The notes: generated by a model not told the origin, from the letters alone. Counted from the first letter of the stretch, positions 1 through 6,725 are shown. The stretch is DNA of 16,337 nt from an uncultured Microbacteriaceae bacterium (GCA_934661165.1 CAKUJB010000029.1:1-16337); one strand, 5' to 3'. Numbers and translations: made by a program.

Positions 1-767
1 AGCTCCCCCGTGACCGCCGGCTCGGCGAGGGCGCGGACGCGCTCGGCAGCGGCCGCGGCCGGGGCGACGAGCATCGCGTCGACCTCGGGCGTGCCGCGCG
101 CGGCCTGCAGGAGCGTCCCGAGCACGTCGTCGTGCACGATCGTCCGCGCGCGCTCCGTCGCGGTGCGCCGCGCCTCCGCGATCGCGCGGGCCTCCGCGGC
201 GCGGACGCTCGCCTCCGTCGCCCGGTCGATCGCCTGGCTGCTGCGCAGCAGCGCGGTGATGAGCAGGATCCCGACGACGGCGAAGACGAGGGCCTGGGTG
301 TCGTTCGACACCCGGTGCGGCACGAGGTCGCCGACGAGCGCGCTGATCGTCCAGTTCGCGATCGTGATGCCGGCGAGGCCGACCCAGCCGCCGCGGGTGC
401 CCCACGCAAGGACGGCGACCGCCGAGGCCGCGCCGGCGGAGCTGATCATCCACGGCAGCTGACCCTCGAGCTCGGGGTCGACGATCGCGAGGACGAGGAG
501 GGCGGCGACCGGGGTGATCGCACCGAGGAAGGCGGCGACCGTGACGCGGTGCAGCCATCTCGGACCGACGAGGGCCCCGACGACCGCCGCGAGGACCGGC
601 GTGAGAAAGCCGACGAAGAACAGCAGCCGGTACCAGTCGGGCAGTGGGATCGGGTCGAGCCGCCCGACGACCGTCTGCGTCGATACGAGGCCCACGAGGT
701 CGAATGCGGCGATCGCCGCGAGCAGCGCCCGGCGCATCTGGAGCTCGCTGCGCCCGAGCACGGTCAT
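1..767 (-). CDS. Sensor histidine kinase, N-terminal part (cut by window edge)
   Basis: This is the membrane sensor of a NarL/DesK-type two-component system; it should phosphorylate the regulator encoded just upstream. The reading frame is open from the ATG at 767 to the window edge (255 codons). About six hydrophobic segments are visible (residues near 14-30, 49-68, 76-95, 105-121, 127-147, 159-174), with almost no extracytoplasmic domain. An alanine/arginine/glutamate-rich helix follows, then an H-box, ARTIVHDDVLGTLL, with the likely phospho-accepting His at 212. The ATPase domain lies outside the window. The start is fixed by an ATGA overlap with the regulator stop (764-767), implying translational coupling. 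The signal is unknown; the sensing part appears to sit within the membrane. Confidence 0.85.
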   Translation of the reverse strand, partial: MTVLGRSELQMRRALLAAIAAFDLVGLVSTQTVVGRLDPIPLPDWYRLLFFVGFLTPVLAAVVGALVGPRWLHRVTVAAFLGAITPVAALLVLAIVDPELEGQLPWMISSAGAASAVAVLAWGTRGGWVGLAGITIANWTISALVGDLVPHRVSNDTQALVFAVVGILLITALLRSSQAIDRATEASVRAAEARAIAEARRTATERARTIVHDDVLGTLLQAARGTPEVDAMLVAPAAAAAERVRALAEPAVTGE

Positions 768-1426
768 CCGCTCGTCGGTCCCGGGAGGTAGCCGTCCTCG
801 ACGCCGCGCTGGTAGAGCTCGACCTTCGTGTTCGCGGGGCGCCGGACGGAGTGGTACACCGCGCGGATGCGGCGGAGGTGGTCGTCGATCGTGTTCTCGG
901 AGATGCCGAGCCGCGTCGCGACCTGCTTCGCGCCGAGGCCCGACGCGTACAGCGTGAGCACCTCGCGCTCCCGCTCGGTGAGCGGGGCGCTCGCGAGCTC
1001 GGGGTCGCTGTCGAGCGCGGCCGCCCACTCCGTCGTCGCGATCGACTCCCCCGCGGCGGCCGCGGCGATCGCCGCGAGCAGCGCGGCCGGCGGCGCCGAC
1101 TTCCGGACGATGCCGAGCACGTCGGCGTGCGACACCTCGCGGATGAGGTAGGGGTCCTCGCCGCTCGTGAGGACGAGCACGCGCGCGCCCCAGCGGCGCA
1201 GCCGCTCGACGTTCGCCGCGGGCTCGGAGCCGTCCCGGAGCCGGAGGTCGAGGAGCACGAGGTCCGCGGGACCGACGCGCTGGAAGAGCTCGGCGACCGT
1301 CTCCGCGTGCCCGACGAACTCGAGTCCGGGGTCGGTGTCGACGAGTCCGCGCACGGCCATCGCCATGAGTGCGTGATCGTCGACCATCGCGACCCGCACG
1401 ACCCGCCGCGCGTCGTTCCCCGCCAT
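764..1426 (-). CDS. Two-component response regulator, LuxR/NarL family
   Basis: This is a 220-residue DNA-binding response regulator, a normal length for NarL/FixJ proteins. The receiver domain spans about 9-125: acidic pair D16/D17, phospho-acceptor D60 in LVLLDLRLRDG, switch T87, and K109. A linker leads to a LuxR-type helix-turn-helix from L149 (LTEREREVLTLYASG), with the recognition region GISENTIDDHLRRI. The gene comes before its kinase and overlaps it by 4 bases (ATGA), so the two form an operon. The ATG at 1426 has no Shine-Dalgarno sequence, but TACCGT lies six bases upstream, which suggests a leaderless transcript. Its promoter overlaps that of the divergent acetyltransferase gene. 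The target genes cannot be read from the sequence. Confidence 0.92.
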   Translation of the reverse strand: MAGNDARRVVRVAMVDDHALMAMAVRGLVDTDPGLEFVGHAETVAELFQRVGPADLVLLDLRLRDGSEPAANVERLRRWGARVLVLTSGEDPYLIREVSHADVLGIVRKSAPPAALLAAIAAAAAGESIATTEWAAALDSDPELASAPLTEREREVLTLYASGLGAKQVATRLGISENTIDDHLRRIRAVYHSVRRPANTKVELYQRGVEDGYLPGPTSG

Positions 1427-1432
1427 GCCCCC

Positions 1433-1438
1433 ACGGTA
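1433..1438 (-). promoter_or_regulatory. Putative -10 box TACCGT for the response regulator (leaderless)
   Basis: TACCGT fits the actinobacterial TANNNT -10 pattern and ends six bases before the ATG at 1426, which would place the transcription start at the start codon. No consensus -35 is visible. The expected -35 position falls on the -10 of the divergent gene. Confidence 0.5.
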
Positions 1439-1454
1439 GCGAACCCCAGCGCTC

Positions 1455-1460
1455 TAGGCT
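1455..1460 (+). promoter_or_regulatory. Putative -10 box TAGGCT for the GNAT gene (leaderless)
   Basis: TAGGCT ends six bases before the GTG at 1467 and no ribosome-binding site is present, fitting a leaderless transcript. Its expected -35 position (about 1432-1437) coincides with the -10 of the divergent response regulator. Confidence 0.5.
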
Positions 1461-1466
1461 CGTCCC

Positions 1467-2096
1467 GTGTCCGACGAGCTGAGGATCCCTGTCCTCATGG
1501 ACGACGTGGTCCGGCTCGAGCCGCTCGCCGCGACGCACGCCGCGGCGCTCCGCGAGGCGGCGGCCGGTCCGCGCGAGGCGTACGCGTTCGCGTCGGTGCC
1601 GACGCCGGGGTCGGTCGACGCATTCGTCGCGGAGTCGCTCGCGCGCGCGGCCGCGGGGACGCACTGGCCGCTCGTGCAGGTCGATGCGCGGGACGGTCGC
1701 GTGGTCGGCTGCACCGCGTATCTCTCGCCGCGTCGGTGGCCGGACGGGCGGCTGCTCGCGATCGAGATCGGCAGCACCTGGCTCAACGCCGACGCGCAGG
1801 GCACCGCGATCAACACCGCGGCGAAGCGTCTCCTCCTCACCCACGCCTTCGACGTCCTCGGCGTCGTGCGCGTCGACCTCAAGACGGATGCGAGGAATGC
1901 GCGGTCGCGCGCCGGCATCGAGGCGATCGGCGCGCGACTCGAGGGCGTGCTGCGCAGCTGGCAGCCGTCTGCGGCGCCCGGCGAGGCGGGGCTCGCGCGC
2001 GACACCGCGATGCACTCGATCACCGTCGCGGAGTGGCCGGCGGTGCGGGCACGGCTCGACGGCCGCCTCGCCGCGAAGCGCGCGGGGCTACGCTGA
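1467..2096 (+). CDS. GNAT family N-acetyltransferase (RimJ/RimL-like)
   Basis: This is a 209-residue protein of the Acetyltransf_3 (RimJ/RimL) branch of the GNAT superfamily, which transfers acetyl from acetyl-CoA to an amine; the substrate cannot be predicted. Landmarks are the N-terminal RLEPL strand (16-20), the central EIGSTWL strand (100-106), the acetyl-CoA-binding region after it (Q111-N116, where many relatives have Q/RxxGxN), and the C-terminal LKTDARNARSRAGIEAIGA stretch (138-156) typical of this branch. The GTG at 1467 is preferred because a TAGGCT -10 box lies six bases upstream. An ATG at 1497 (residue 11) is an alternative. The gene is divergent from the two-component operon, and the next gene starts four bases after its stop with its own -10-like box. 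Confidence 0.88.
   Translation: MSDELRIPVLMDDVVRLEPLAATHAAALREAAAGPREAYAFASVPTPGSVDAFVAESLARAAAGTHWPLVQVDARDGRVVGCTAYLSPRRWPDGRLLAIEIGSTWLNADAQGTAINTAAKRLLLTHAFDVLGVVRVDLKTDARNARSRAGIEAIGARLEGVLRSWQPSAAPGEAGLARDTAMHSITVAEWPAVRARLDGRLAAKRAGLR
1892..1902 (+). repeat. Iterated 11-mer GAGGAATGCGC, copy 1
   Basis: Exact copy inside the GNAT gene, read there as part of Ala-Arg-Asn-Ala-Arg. One of eight exact copies in the window. Confidence 0.85.
2089..2094 (+). promoter_or_regulatory. Putative -10 box TACGCT for the DUF2200 gene (leaderless)
   Basis: TACGCT overlaps the stop region of the preceding gene and ends six bases before the ATG at 2101. The sequence between them (GAGGGC) could also serve as a weak Shine-Dalgarno, so leaderless and read-through expression are both possible. 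Confidence 0.4.
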
Positions 2097-2100
2097 GGGC

Positions 2101-2445
2101 ATGTCCCACCGCATCTTCGGGATGAGCGTCGCAGCGGTCTATCCGCTGTACGTGGCGAAGGTCGAGCGGAAGGGCCGGACGCGGGCCGAGCTCGACGAGG
2201 TCATCGCGTGGCTCACGGGCTTCGACCAGGCGGCGCTCGCACACCACCTCGAGGCCGGCACGACCTTCGAGGACTTCTTCGCCGCGGCGACCGTCAACCC
2301 GCACGCGTCGCGCATCACGGGCGTCGTGTGCGGCGTGCGGGTCGAGGAGCTCGAGGACCCGCTCATGCAGCGCATCCGCTGGCTCGACAAGCTCGTCGAC
2401 GAGCTCGCGAAGGGCCGTCCGATGTCGAAGGTCCTCCGCGACTGA
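2101..2445 (+). CDS. DUF2200 family protein
   Basis: This is a 114-residue soluble protein recognised as DUF2200, a family without an established function. The family pattern is clear: N-terminal MSHRIFGMSVAAVYPLYVAK, a helix with ELDEVIAWLTGF, the TFEDFFAAA segment, NPHASRITGVVCGVRVE in the middle, and the C-terminal IRWLDKLVDELAKGRPMSKVL. The length is normal for the family. The ATG at 2101 is chosen because the conserved region begins directly there; the frame stays open upstream but overlaps the GNAT gene. It may be co-transcribed with the GNAT gene four bases upstream or use its own TACGCT box. The gene converges on the next with only 12 bases between. Confidence 0.9.
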   Translation: MSHRIFGMSVAAVYPLYVAKVERKGRTRAELDEVIAWLTGFDQAALAHHLEAGTTFEDFFAAATVNPHASRITGVVCGVRVEELEDPLMQRIRWLDKLVDELAKGRPMSKVLRD

Positions 2446-2457
2446 GTCGGCGCGCGG

Positions 2458-2778
2458 CTACTGCCGCGGCGTGCGGATGAGCAGGCCCGCGGCGAGGAAC
2501 GCGAGCGCGGCGAGGAACTGCGCGCCGAGCCACAGCTGGCCGCTGAGTGCGAGGGGCCAGACCGGGTTCCACAGCACGACGATGGGCACGAACGCGATGA
2601 GCCACCACCAGTGCCGCGCCTGCACCGCGAACCACGCGACGATCGCCGCGAGGATCGTCACGACGTAGCGCACGACCGTGAACCACTCGCTGTCGATCAT
2701 GAGCGGGGTCATCAGGAGCACGACGGCGGCGAGGATCCCCGGCGCGAGGGCGTTGCGCTGCATCTGCACCTTGGCCAC
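2458..2778 (-). CDS. Small four-helix membrane protein (DUF6804-like)
   Basis: This is a 106-residue integral membrane protein with four predicted helices (about 10-30, 33-52, 56-72, 82-101) joined by very short loops. An aromatic WFAVQARHWWWLIAF stretch and the WNPVWP motif between helices 3 and 4 are distinctive. They match my recollection of the uncharacterised DUF6804 family of small Microbacteriaceae membrane proteins. No function can be given. The start is a GTG at 2778 with TACACT six bases upstream and no clear ribosome-binding site, so it is probably leaderless. It lies downstream of the tRNA-fMet gene on the same strand, separated by a hairpin. Confidence 0.8.
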   Translation of the reverse strand: MAKVQMQRNALAPGILAAVVLLMTPLMIDSEWFTVVRYVVTILAAIVAWFAVQARHWWWLIAFVPIVVLWNPVWPLALSGQLWLGAQFLAALAFLAAGLLIRTPRQ

Positions 2779-2784
2779 CTCGCG

Positions 2785-2790
2785 AGTGTA
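2785..2790 (-). promoter_or_regulatory. Putative -10 box TACACT for the DUF6804-like gene (leaderless)
   Basis: TACACT fits TANNNT and ends six bases before the GTG at 2778. No recognisable -35. Confidence 0.5.
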
Positions 2791-2834
2791 CTCAGCCGCA
2801 CCTCCCCACCGCCCGCGCGGGGCGCCGGAGATGA

Positions 2835-2869
2835 CGAAGGCCGCCCCCGAGCAGTGGGGACGGCCTTCG
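2835..2869 (-). terminator. Hairpin terminator behind tRNA-fMet
   Basis: A 9-bp perfect stem (2835-2843 with 2861-2869, CGAAGGCCG/CGGCCTTCG) extends inward by four more G-C pairs around one unpaired base, closing on an 8-base loop. It begins six bases past the 3' end of the tRNA, as expected for a tRNA transcription terminator. The tail beyond it is not T-rich (TCATCTC), so efficiency is uncertain. Confidence 0.65.
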
Positions 2870-2875
2870 ATTTCG

Positions 2876-2949
2876 TTGCGGGGAGAGGATTTGAACCTCT
2901 GACCTCCGGGTTATGAGCCCGGCGAGCTACCGAACTGCTCCACCCCGCG
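2876..2949 (-). tRNA. Initiator tRNA-fMet (anticodon CAT)
   Basis: This is a 74-base tRNA. The anticodon stem-loop is CCGGG-CTCATAA-CCCGG with anticodon CAT, the T-arm contains GGTTCAAATCC, and the D-arm contains AGCAGTTCGGTAGCTC. Two marks identify it as the initiator rather than elongator Met or Ile2: the C1 x A72 mismatch at the end of the acceptor stem (CGCGGGG against CCCCGCA) and three G-C pairs at the base of the anticodon stem. The CCA end is not encoded. A possible -10 box, TAGAGT, lies at 2962-2967. Confidence 0.96.
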
Positions 2950-2961
2950 GCGTGAGCACCT

Positions 2962-2967
2962 ACTCTA
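2962..2967 (-). promoter_or_regulatory. Putative -10 box TAGAGT for tRNA-fMet
   Basis: TAGAGT ends 12 bases before the tRNA 5' end, leaving room for a short leader of about five bases. No clear -35. Confidence 0.4.
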
Positions 2968-2994
2968 CCACGCACGAGCAGGCCTTCCCTCCGG

Positions 2995-3621
2995 TCAGCC
3001 GCTCGCCCGCCGCACCCCGGCGACGTCGCTCGACGGCCGGTGGCCGTGCTCGGCTCCGAGCGCGAAGTAGTGGCGGAACGCGTACACGGTCGGCTGCCAC
3101 TGCCGCGGGTCGACGACCGAGGTGCCCGGCGCGACGATCTCCGGCACGGCGTGGACCCGCACGACCTCCGCCTCGACGATCGAGTAGTCCTCGAGCCCCG
3201 GCGTGATCCGCCGGATGACGGTCTCGAGCTGCAGCGCGCATTCCTCCACCCGGCCCGGCCGGACGAGCTCGGAGTCGCGGCGGGTGAGGCCCGCGGCGGC
3301 GAACTTGTCGGCGACGTGCCGGTAGCGCGGCGTCTTCGCCCGCGGGACGGGGTCCTTGCCGGTCGTGTCGCCGATCGCCTCGACGGCGCGCCAGAGCTCC
3401 GGCTGCGGGAAGCTCACCGTGAGCTCGGGCACGGCCCGCACGTTGTCGATCGTCTGGCCGCCGTCCTCGAGGCCGATCACGAGCATGCGCCCGAGCGCCC
3501 AGTACGAGCTCGCCGGCGCGAGGTTGTCGGTGCCGTCCGGGTTGCGCGAGCCGAGCAGCATGACGGCGTTCGCGACGTAGAGGGTGCTCGGCTCGATGGG
3601 CACGTGGCGGCCGCCGGACAT
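2995..3621 (-). CDS. Flavin reductase-like FMN-binding protein
   Basis: This 208-residue protein looks like a member of the flavin reductase-like (DIM6/NTAB) FMN-binding split-barrel family. The start of the barrel is visible at about 8-60: a strand with LYVANAVMLLGSRNPDGTDNLAPASSYW, then LVIGL, and then TVSFPQPELW, corresponding to the flavin-contacting strands. The C-terminal half has the DYSIVEAEVVRVH strand and a HYFALG segment. The substrate is unknown, and a catalytic flavin reductase role is inference; related split-barrel proteins have varied roles. The ATG at 3621 is chosen because AAGGAG lies four bases upstream; the frame is open further upstream but that region looks noncoding. 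It is divergent from the second two-component system. Confidence 0.72.
   Translation of the reverse strand: MSGGRHVPIEPSTLYVANAVMLLGSRNPDGTDNLAPASSYWALGRMLVIGLEDGGQTIDNVRAVPELTVSFPQPELWRAVEAIGDTTGKDPVPRAKTPRYRHVADKFAAAGLTRRDSELVRPGRVEECALQLETVIRRITPGLEDYSIVEAEVVRVHAVPEIVAPGTSVVDPRQWQPTVYAFRHYFALGAEHGHRPSSDVAGVRRASG
3236..3246 (-). repeat. Iterated 11-mer GAGGAATGCGC, copy 2
   Basis: Exact copy in the flavin reductase-like gene, read in frame as Glu-Glu-Cys-Ala. Confidence 0.85.
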
Positions 3622-3655
3622 CGGACTCCTTCCGGTGACGGGGCGCGTCGGCAGG

Positions 3656-3666
3656 GAGGAATGCGC
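3656..3666 (+). repeat. Iterated 11-mer GAGGAATGCGC, copy 3
   Basis: Exact copy in the 231-base divergent gap between the flavin reductase-like gene and the second histidine kinase gene, so it is outside coding sequence. Confidence 0.85.
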
Positions 3667-3679
3667 CCCCGGGCTTCGG

Positions 3680-3685
3680 AGCCTA
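3680..3685 (-). promoter_or_regulatory. Putative -10 box TAGGCT for the flavin reductase-like gene
   Basis: TAGGCT fits TANNNT and would give a leader of about 50 bases containing the AAGGAG ribosome-binding site at 3626-3631. No convincing -35. Confidence 0.3.
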
Positions 3686-3852
3686 CTCGCCCCGGTCCGC
3701 TGCTCTCCGCGGGCGAGGCCCGCCGAGGGGGCGATGCGGGGGTGCGCCCCACCGCGCATTCGTCGGCCTGCCGGATGCCGCCGCGCGGACCGGACGGCGA
3801 CGCTGGACGAGGCTCGGCACCTCTCGCCGAGGATGATGGAGGGATACCGACC

Positions 3853-5166
3853 ATGACGACGACGACCGCAGCACCCGGCCGGGCGGCCGGGGCGACGACC
3901 ACGCCCGGGTTCTGGCGCCACTACGGCGCGATGTGGCGCACGACGCCGAAAGCGCTGCTCGCGATCCTCCTGCTCGGCGTGATCGGCTACGCGGCGTTCG
4001 GCGTCATGTGGGCGCTCGTCTCGGCGGGCCTCAGCCTGCTCTTCGCCGCGCTCATCGGCGTCTTCGTCTTCGTCGGCGCCTTCTATGCCGCGCGGGGGCT
4101 AGGCGAGCTCGAGCTGCGCATCCTCGACTGGACGGGGCTCCCCGCGATCCCGCGGCCGGTGTGGCCGCGGCACGAGGGCTTCCTCGGCTGGCTCGGCGGG
4201 ATGTTCGGCTCCCGGCACTACTGGTGCTACGTCGCGCACTACCTGCTGCCGCAGTTCGTCGTGAGTCTCGTGACCGTGACGGTCGCGGCGACCGCGGTCG
4301 GCATAGCGCTCGGCGGCATCAGCTGGGTCGCGTGGGGCTGGGCCGTGCCGGGCGACGAGTGGGCCGCGAGCTGGTTCCCGGGCGGTGCGTGGGGGCTCGT
4401 GGCGCTCCGCTTCGTCCTCGGCCTCGGCTTCGCATTCGCCTTGCCGTACATCGCTCGCGGCCTCGTCTGGGCGCACTGGGGGCTCGCGCGCGTCATGCTC
4501 GGCGCGTTCCGCACCGACGCCCTCGAGCGGGACCTCGCCGGGGCCGAGGCCTCCCGCGCGGCCGCCGTCGCGGCGGAGGACACCGCGCTGCGCCGCATCG
4601 AGCGCGACATCCACGACGGCCCGCAGCAGCGGCTCATCCGGCTCCAGATGGACCTCGCCTCGGCGGAGCGACGCCTGACGGAATCGCCGGAGGAGTCCCG
4701 TGCGCTCCTCGCCTCGGCGGCGGAGCAGGCCCGCCAGGCGCTCGATGAGCTGCGCGCGCTGTCCCGCGGCTTCGCCCCGCCGATCCTGCTCGACCGCGGG
4801 CTCGCCGCCGCGCTCGAGTCGGCCGCTGGCCGGGTCGACGCACCCGTCGAGCTCATCGACGGGATCCCGGAGGGGACGGCACTGCCGCAGGAGATCGAGC
4901 GGAACGCCTACTTCGTCGCGAGCGAGGGCATCGCGAACGCCGTGAAGCATGCGAACGCCGGACGCATCGTCGTCGAGCTCGCGCTCGACGCGTCGGGGCG
5001 GGCGCTCGTCGTCACCGTCCGCGACGACGGGTCGGGCGGGGCGCAGCTCCTGCCCGGGCACGGGCTCGCGGGGCTCGAGGAGCGGCTCACCGGCCTCGGC
5101 GGGACCATGACGCTCACGAGCCCCGCCGGCGGCCCGACCGAGCTCGTCGCCCGCCTACCCTGGTGA
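3853..5166 (+). CDS. Sensor histidine kinase (NarL-partner type, HisKA_3)
   Basis: This is a 437-residue membrane kinase that should phosphorylate the regulator encoded next. The N-terminal half has four or more hydrophobic segments (about 34-52, 56-80, 131-160, 178-200) in the style of the actinobacterial 'Sensor' domain. A coiled segment (222-248) leads to the HisKA_3 dimerisation box RRIERDIHDGPQQRL with the phospho-accepting His254. The ATPase domain follows: N-box around E358-N362-K365, DDGSGG (391-396) and GHGLAGLEER (402-411), ending at the final strand ELVARLPW. The ATG at 3853 has GGAGGG nine bases upstream. Its stop overlaps the next gene's GTG start, so kinase and regulator are co-translated. 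The signal is unknown. Confidence 0.93.
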   Translation: MTTTTAAPGRAAGATTTPGFWRHYGAMWRTTPKALLAILLLGVIGYAAFGVMWALVSAGLSLLFAALIGVFVFVGAFYAARGLGELELRILDWTGLPAIPRPVWPRHEGFLGWLGGMFGSRHYWCYVAHYLLPQFVVSLVTVTVAATAVGIALGGISWVAWGWAVPGDEWAASWFPGGAWGLVALRFVLGLGFAFALPYIARGLVWAHWGLARVMLGAFRTDALERDLAGAEASRAAAVAAEDTALRRIERDIHDGPQQRLIRLQMDLASAERRLTESPEESRALLASAAEQARQALDELRALSRGFAPPILLDRGLAAALESAAGRVDAPVELIDGIPEGTALPQEIERNAYFVASEGIANAVKHANAGRIVVELALDASGRALVVTVRDDGSGGAQLLPGHGLAGLEERLTGLGGTMTLTSPAGGPTELVARLPW

Positions 5167-5816
5167 GCATGGTGCGGGTCGCGGTCGCGGACGACTCGGT
5201 CCTCCTCCGGGAGGGCCTCGTCCGGCTTCTCGGCGAGGCGGGGCACGAGGTCGTCGGCGCATTCGGCGACGCCGAGGCGCTGCTCGCCGAGGTCGCCGCG
5301 CTCGCCCCGGCCCTCGTGCTCCTCGACGTCCGGATGCCCCCGACCTTCCGGGACGAGGGCGTGCGCGCGGCGCTGCGACTGCGCACCGAGCACCCCGGGA
5401 TCGGGATCCTGCTCCTGTCGCAGTACGTCGAGGCCGTCTACGCCCGAGAGCTGCTCGGCGCCGGCACGGGCGGCGTCGGCTATCTGCTCAAGGACCGGGT
5501 CGCCTCCCTCGACGAGCTCGACGAGGCGGTCACCCGGATCGCGGCCGGAGGCACCGTCCTCGACCCCGAAGTCGTCTCGCAGCTGCTCGGCCGCAGGCGC
5601 GACCCGATCGCCGCGCTCACGCCGCGCGAGCGCGAGGTGCTGCAGCTCATGGCCGAGGGGCGGTCGAATCCGGCGATCGCCGCCGCCCTCACGATCGGGC
5701 TCGGCGCCGTCGAGAAGCACATCACCTCGATCTTCGGCAAGCTCGCGCTCGAGGAGACCGGCTCCGACCACCGCCGGGTGCTCGCCGTCCTCGCCTGGCT
5801 CGACGAGCGCCCTTGA
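5163..5816 (+). CDS. Two-component response regulator, LuxR/NarL family
   Basis: This is a 217-residue regulator paired with the preceding kinase. The receiver domain is at 4-120: D10/D11, phospho-acceptor D55 in LVLLDVRMPP, S86 at the switch position (LLLSQY), and K110 in GYLLKD. The LuxR helix-turn-helix begins with LTPREREVLQLMAEG, with the recognition helix near GAVEKHITSIFGKL. The GTG at 5163 overlaps the kinase stop as GTGA, but an ATG two codons later (5169) is equally plausible; the two differ only by Met-Ser. The stop codon (5814-5816) lies inside the -35 hexamer of the following MerR gene. Target genes cannot be read from the sequence. Confidence 0.93.
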   Translation: MSMVRVAVADDSVLLREGLVRLLGEAGHEVVGAFGDAEALLAEVAALAPALVLLDVRMPPTFRDEGVRAALRLRTEHPGIGILLLSQYVEAVYARELLGAGTGGVGYLLKDRVASLDELDEAVTRIAAGGTVLDPEVVSQLLGRRRDPIAALTPREREVLQLMAEGRSNPAIAAALTIGLGAVEKHITSIFGKLALEETGSDHRRVLAVLAWLDERP

Positions 5817-5843
5817 CCTTGACGCAGCGTCAACTCCTACGCT
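5813..5843 (+). promoter_or_regulatory. MerR-type promoter with operator dyad in a 19-bp spacer
   Basis: The -35 TTGACC (5813-5818) and -10 TACGCT (5838-5843) are separated by 19 bases, the over-long spacer typical of promoters activated by MerR-family proteins through DNA untwisting. The spacer holds a perfect dyad, TTGACGC-A-GCGTCAA (5819-5833). It stands directly before the merR-like gene and so is very probably its autoregulatory operator. The -35 overlaps the stop codon of the response regulator gene. Confidence 0.82.
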
Positions 5844-5872
5844 CGTTCCCGGAGACGGGAAGGAGCCCCGAG

Positions 5873-6628
5873 ATGGACTGGTCGATCCAGGAGGTCGCCC
5901 GCAGCGCGGGGACGACGAGCCGCACGCTGCGGCACTACGACGACATCGGCCTGCTGCCGCCGACGCGGATCGGCGCCAACGGCTACCGCCGCTACGACCA
6001 GTCCGCCTTGGTGCGCCTGCAGCGCATCCTGCTCCTGCGGGAGCTCGGCCTCGGGCTCCCGGTCATCGCCGAGGTGCTCGACCGCGAGGCCGATGCCGCC
6101 GACGCATTGCGCACCCATATCGATTGGCTCCGCACGGAGCAGGACCGGATCGACCGGCAGATCGACTCGATCCGGCAGACGCTCGAGGCGATCGAGCACG
6201 AGCGAGGACTCACCATGGACAGCATGTTCGACGGCTTCGACCACACCGAGCACCGAGAGGAGGTCGAGCGTCGCTGGGGCGCCGACGCCTACGCGAGCAG
6301 CGCGGCGTGGTGGGAGTCCAAGTCACCGGCGGAGCGCGCGGAGTTCCAGCGCGAGGTCGCGGCGCTGGGCGCGGACTGGATCGCGGCGGCCGAGGCGGGC
6401 GCCGACCCCGCGAGCGAGGCCGCGCAGGCACTCGCCGAGCGCCACGTCGCGTGGCTCACGGCGGTCCCAGGCACGCCGGCGACGAATGCGGACAGCCGCA
6501 AGGCCTATGTCCTCGGCCTCGCCGCGATGTACGTCGCCGACCCGCGGTTCGCCGCGAACTATGGCGGTCAGGCGGGTGCCGCATTCGTCCGCGACGCGCT
6601 CGAGCACTACGCGGCAGCGCGGCTGTAG
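5873..6628 (+). CDS. MerR family regulator with TipAS ligand-binding domain
   Basis: This is a 251-residue transcription activator of the TipA/SkgA/Mta type. The N-terminal winged helix-turn-helix begins WSIQEVARSAGTTSRTLRHY (3-22), then DIGLLPPTR and GYRRYDQSAL. A coiled-coil dimerisation helix follows (about 75-112: RTEQDRIDRQIDSIRQTLEAI). The C-terminal TipAS domain (about 120-248) includes HREEVERRWG and AYVLGLAAMYVADPRFAANYG. TipAS domains bind thiopeptide antibiotics or other hydrophobic drugs, so a drug-responsive role is likely, but the ligand is unknown. The ATG at 5873 has GGAAGGAG seven bases upstream. Autoregulation is expected from the operator upstream. No transporter or other obvious target is adjacent. 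Confidence 0.93.
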   Translation: MDWSIQEVARSAGTTSRTLRHYDDIGLLPPTRIGANGYRRYDQSALVRLQRILLLRELGLGLPVIAEVLDREADAADALRTHIDWLRTEQDRIDRQIDSIRQTLEAIEHERGLTMDSMFDGFDHTEHREEVERRWGADAYASSAAWWESKSPAERAEFQREVAALGADWIAAAEAGADPASEAAQALAERHVAWLTAVPGTPATNADSRKAYVLGLAAMYVADPRFAANYGGQAGAAFVRDALEHYAAARL

Positions 6629-6640
6629 GTCCGCACGGAG

Positions 6641-6725
6641 TCGGCCGGGTGCTGGGATTCTGCCCGCATGCTGGGATCCCGCGCCCCGCGACCAGCACGC
6701 GGGCAGAATCCCAGCACCTGGCCGA
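6641..6725. repeat. Large inverted repeat (85-base hairpin element)
   Basis: Two 27-base arms (6641-6667 and 6699-6725) are reverse complements with a single mismatch. They include a perfect 19-base core, GTGCTGGGATTCTGCCCGC. The 31-base centre can pair further after one mismatch (TGCTGG at 6669-6674 with CCAGCA at 6692-6697). The word TGCTGGGAT occurs twice inside the left half, suggesting growth by duplication. It starts 13 bases after the MerR stop. It is much larger than a normal terminator and resembles an extragenic palindromic (REP/BIME-like) element. Confidence 0.85.

Noticed and set aside
2611..2916. Short plus-strand frame ending in GRGFEPLTSGL
   Set aside because: That ending is the known artefact of translating a tRNA gene in reverse; the region holds tRNA-fMet and its hairpin.
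3622..3852. Possible small gene in the 231-base divergent gap
   Set aside because: Frames here have no ribosome-binding site or recognisable content; the gap is better explained as promoters plus one copy of the 11-mer.
2995..3921. 308-residue version of the flavin reductase-like protein
   Set aside because: The extension is low-complexity, overlaps the start of the divergent kinase gene, and the ATG at 3621 has a good ribosome-binding site.
6641..6725. Simple Rho-independent terminator for merR
   Set aside because: Arms of 27 bases and the absence of a T-tract are unlike an intrinsic terminator; it may still block transcription, but a dispersed repeat is the better explanation.
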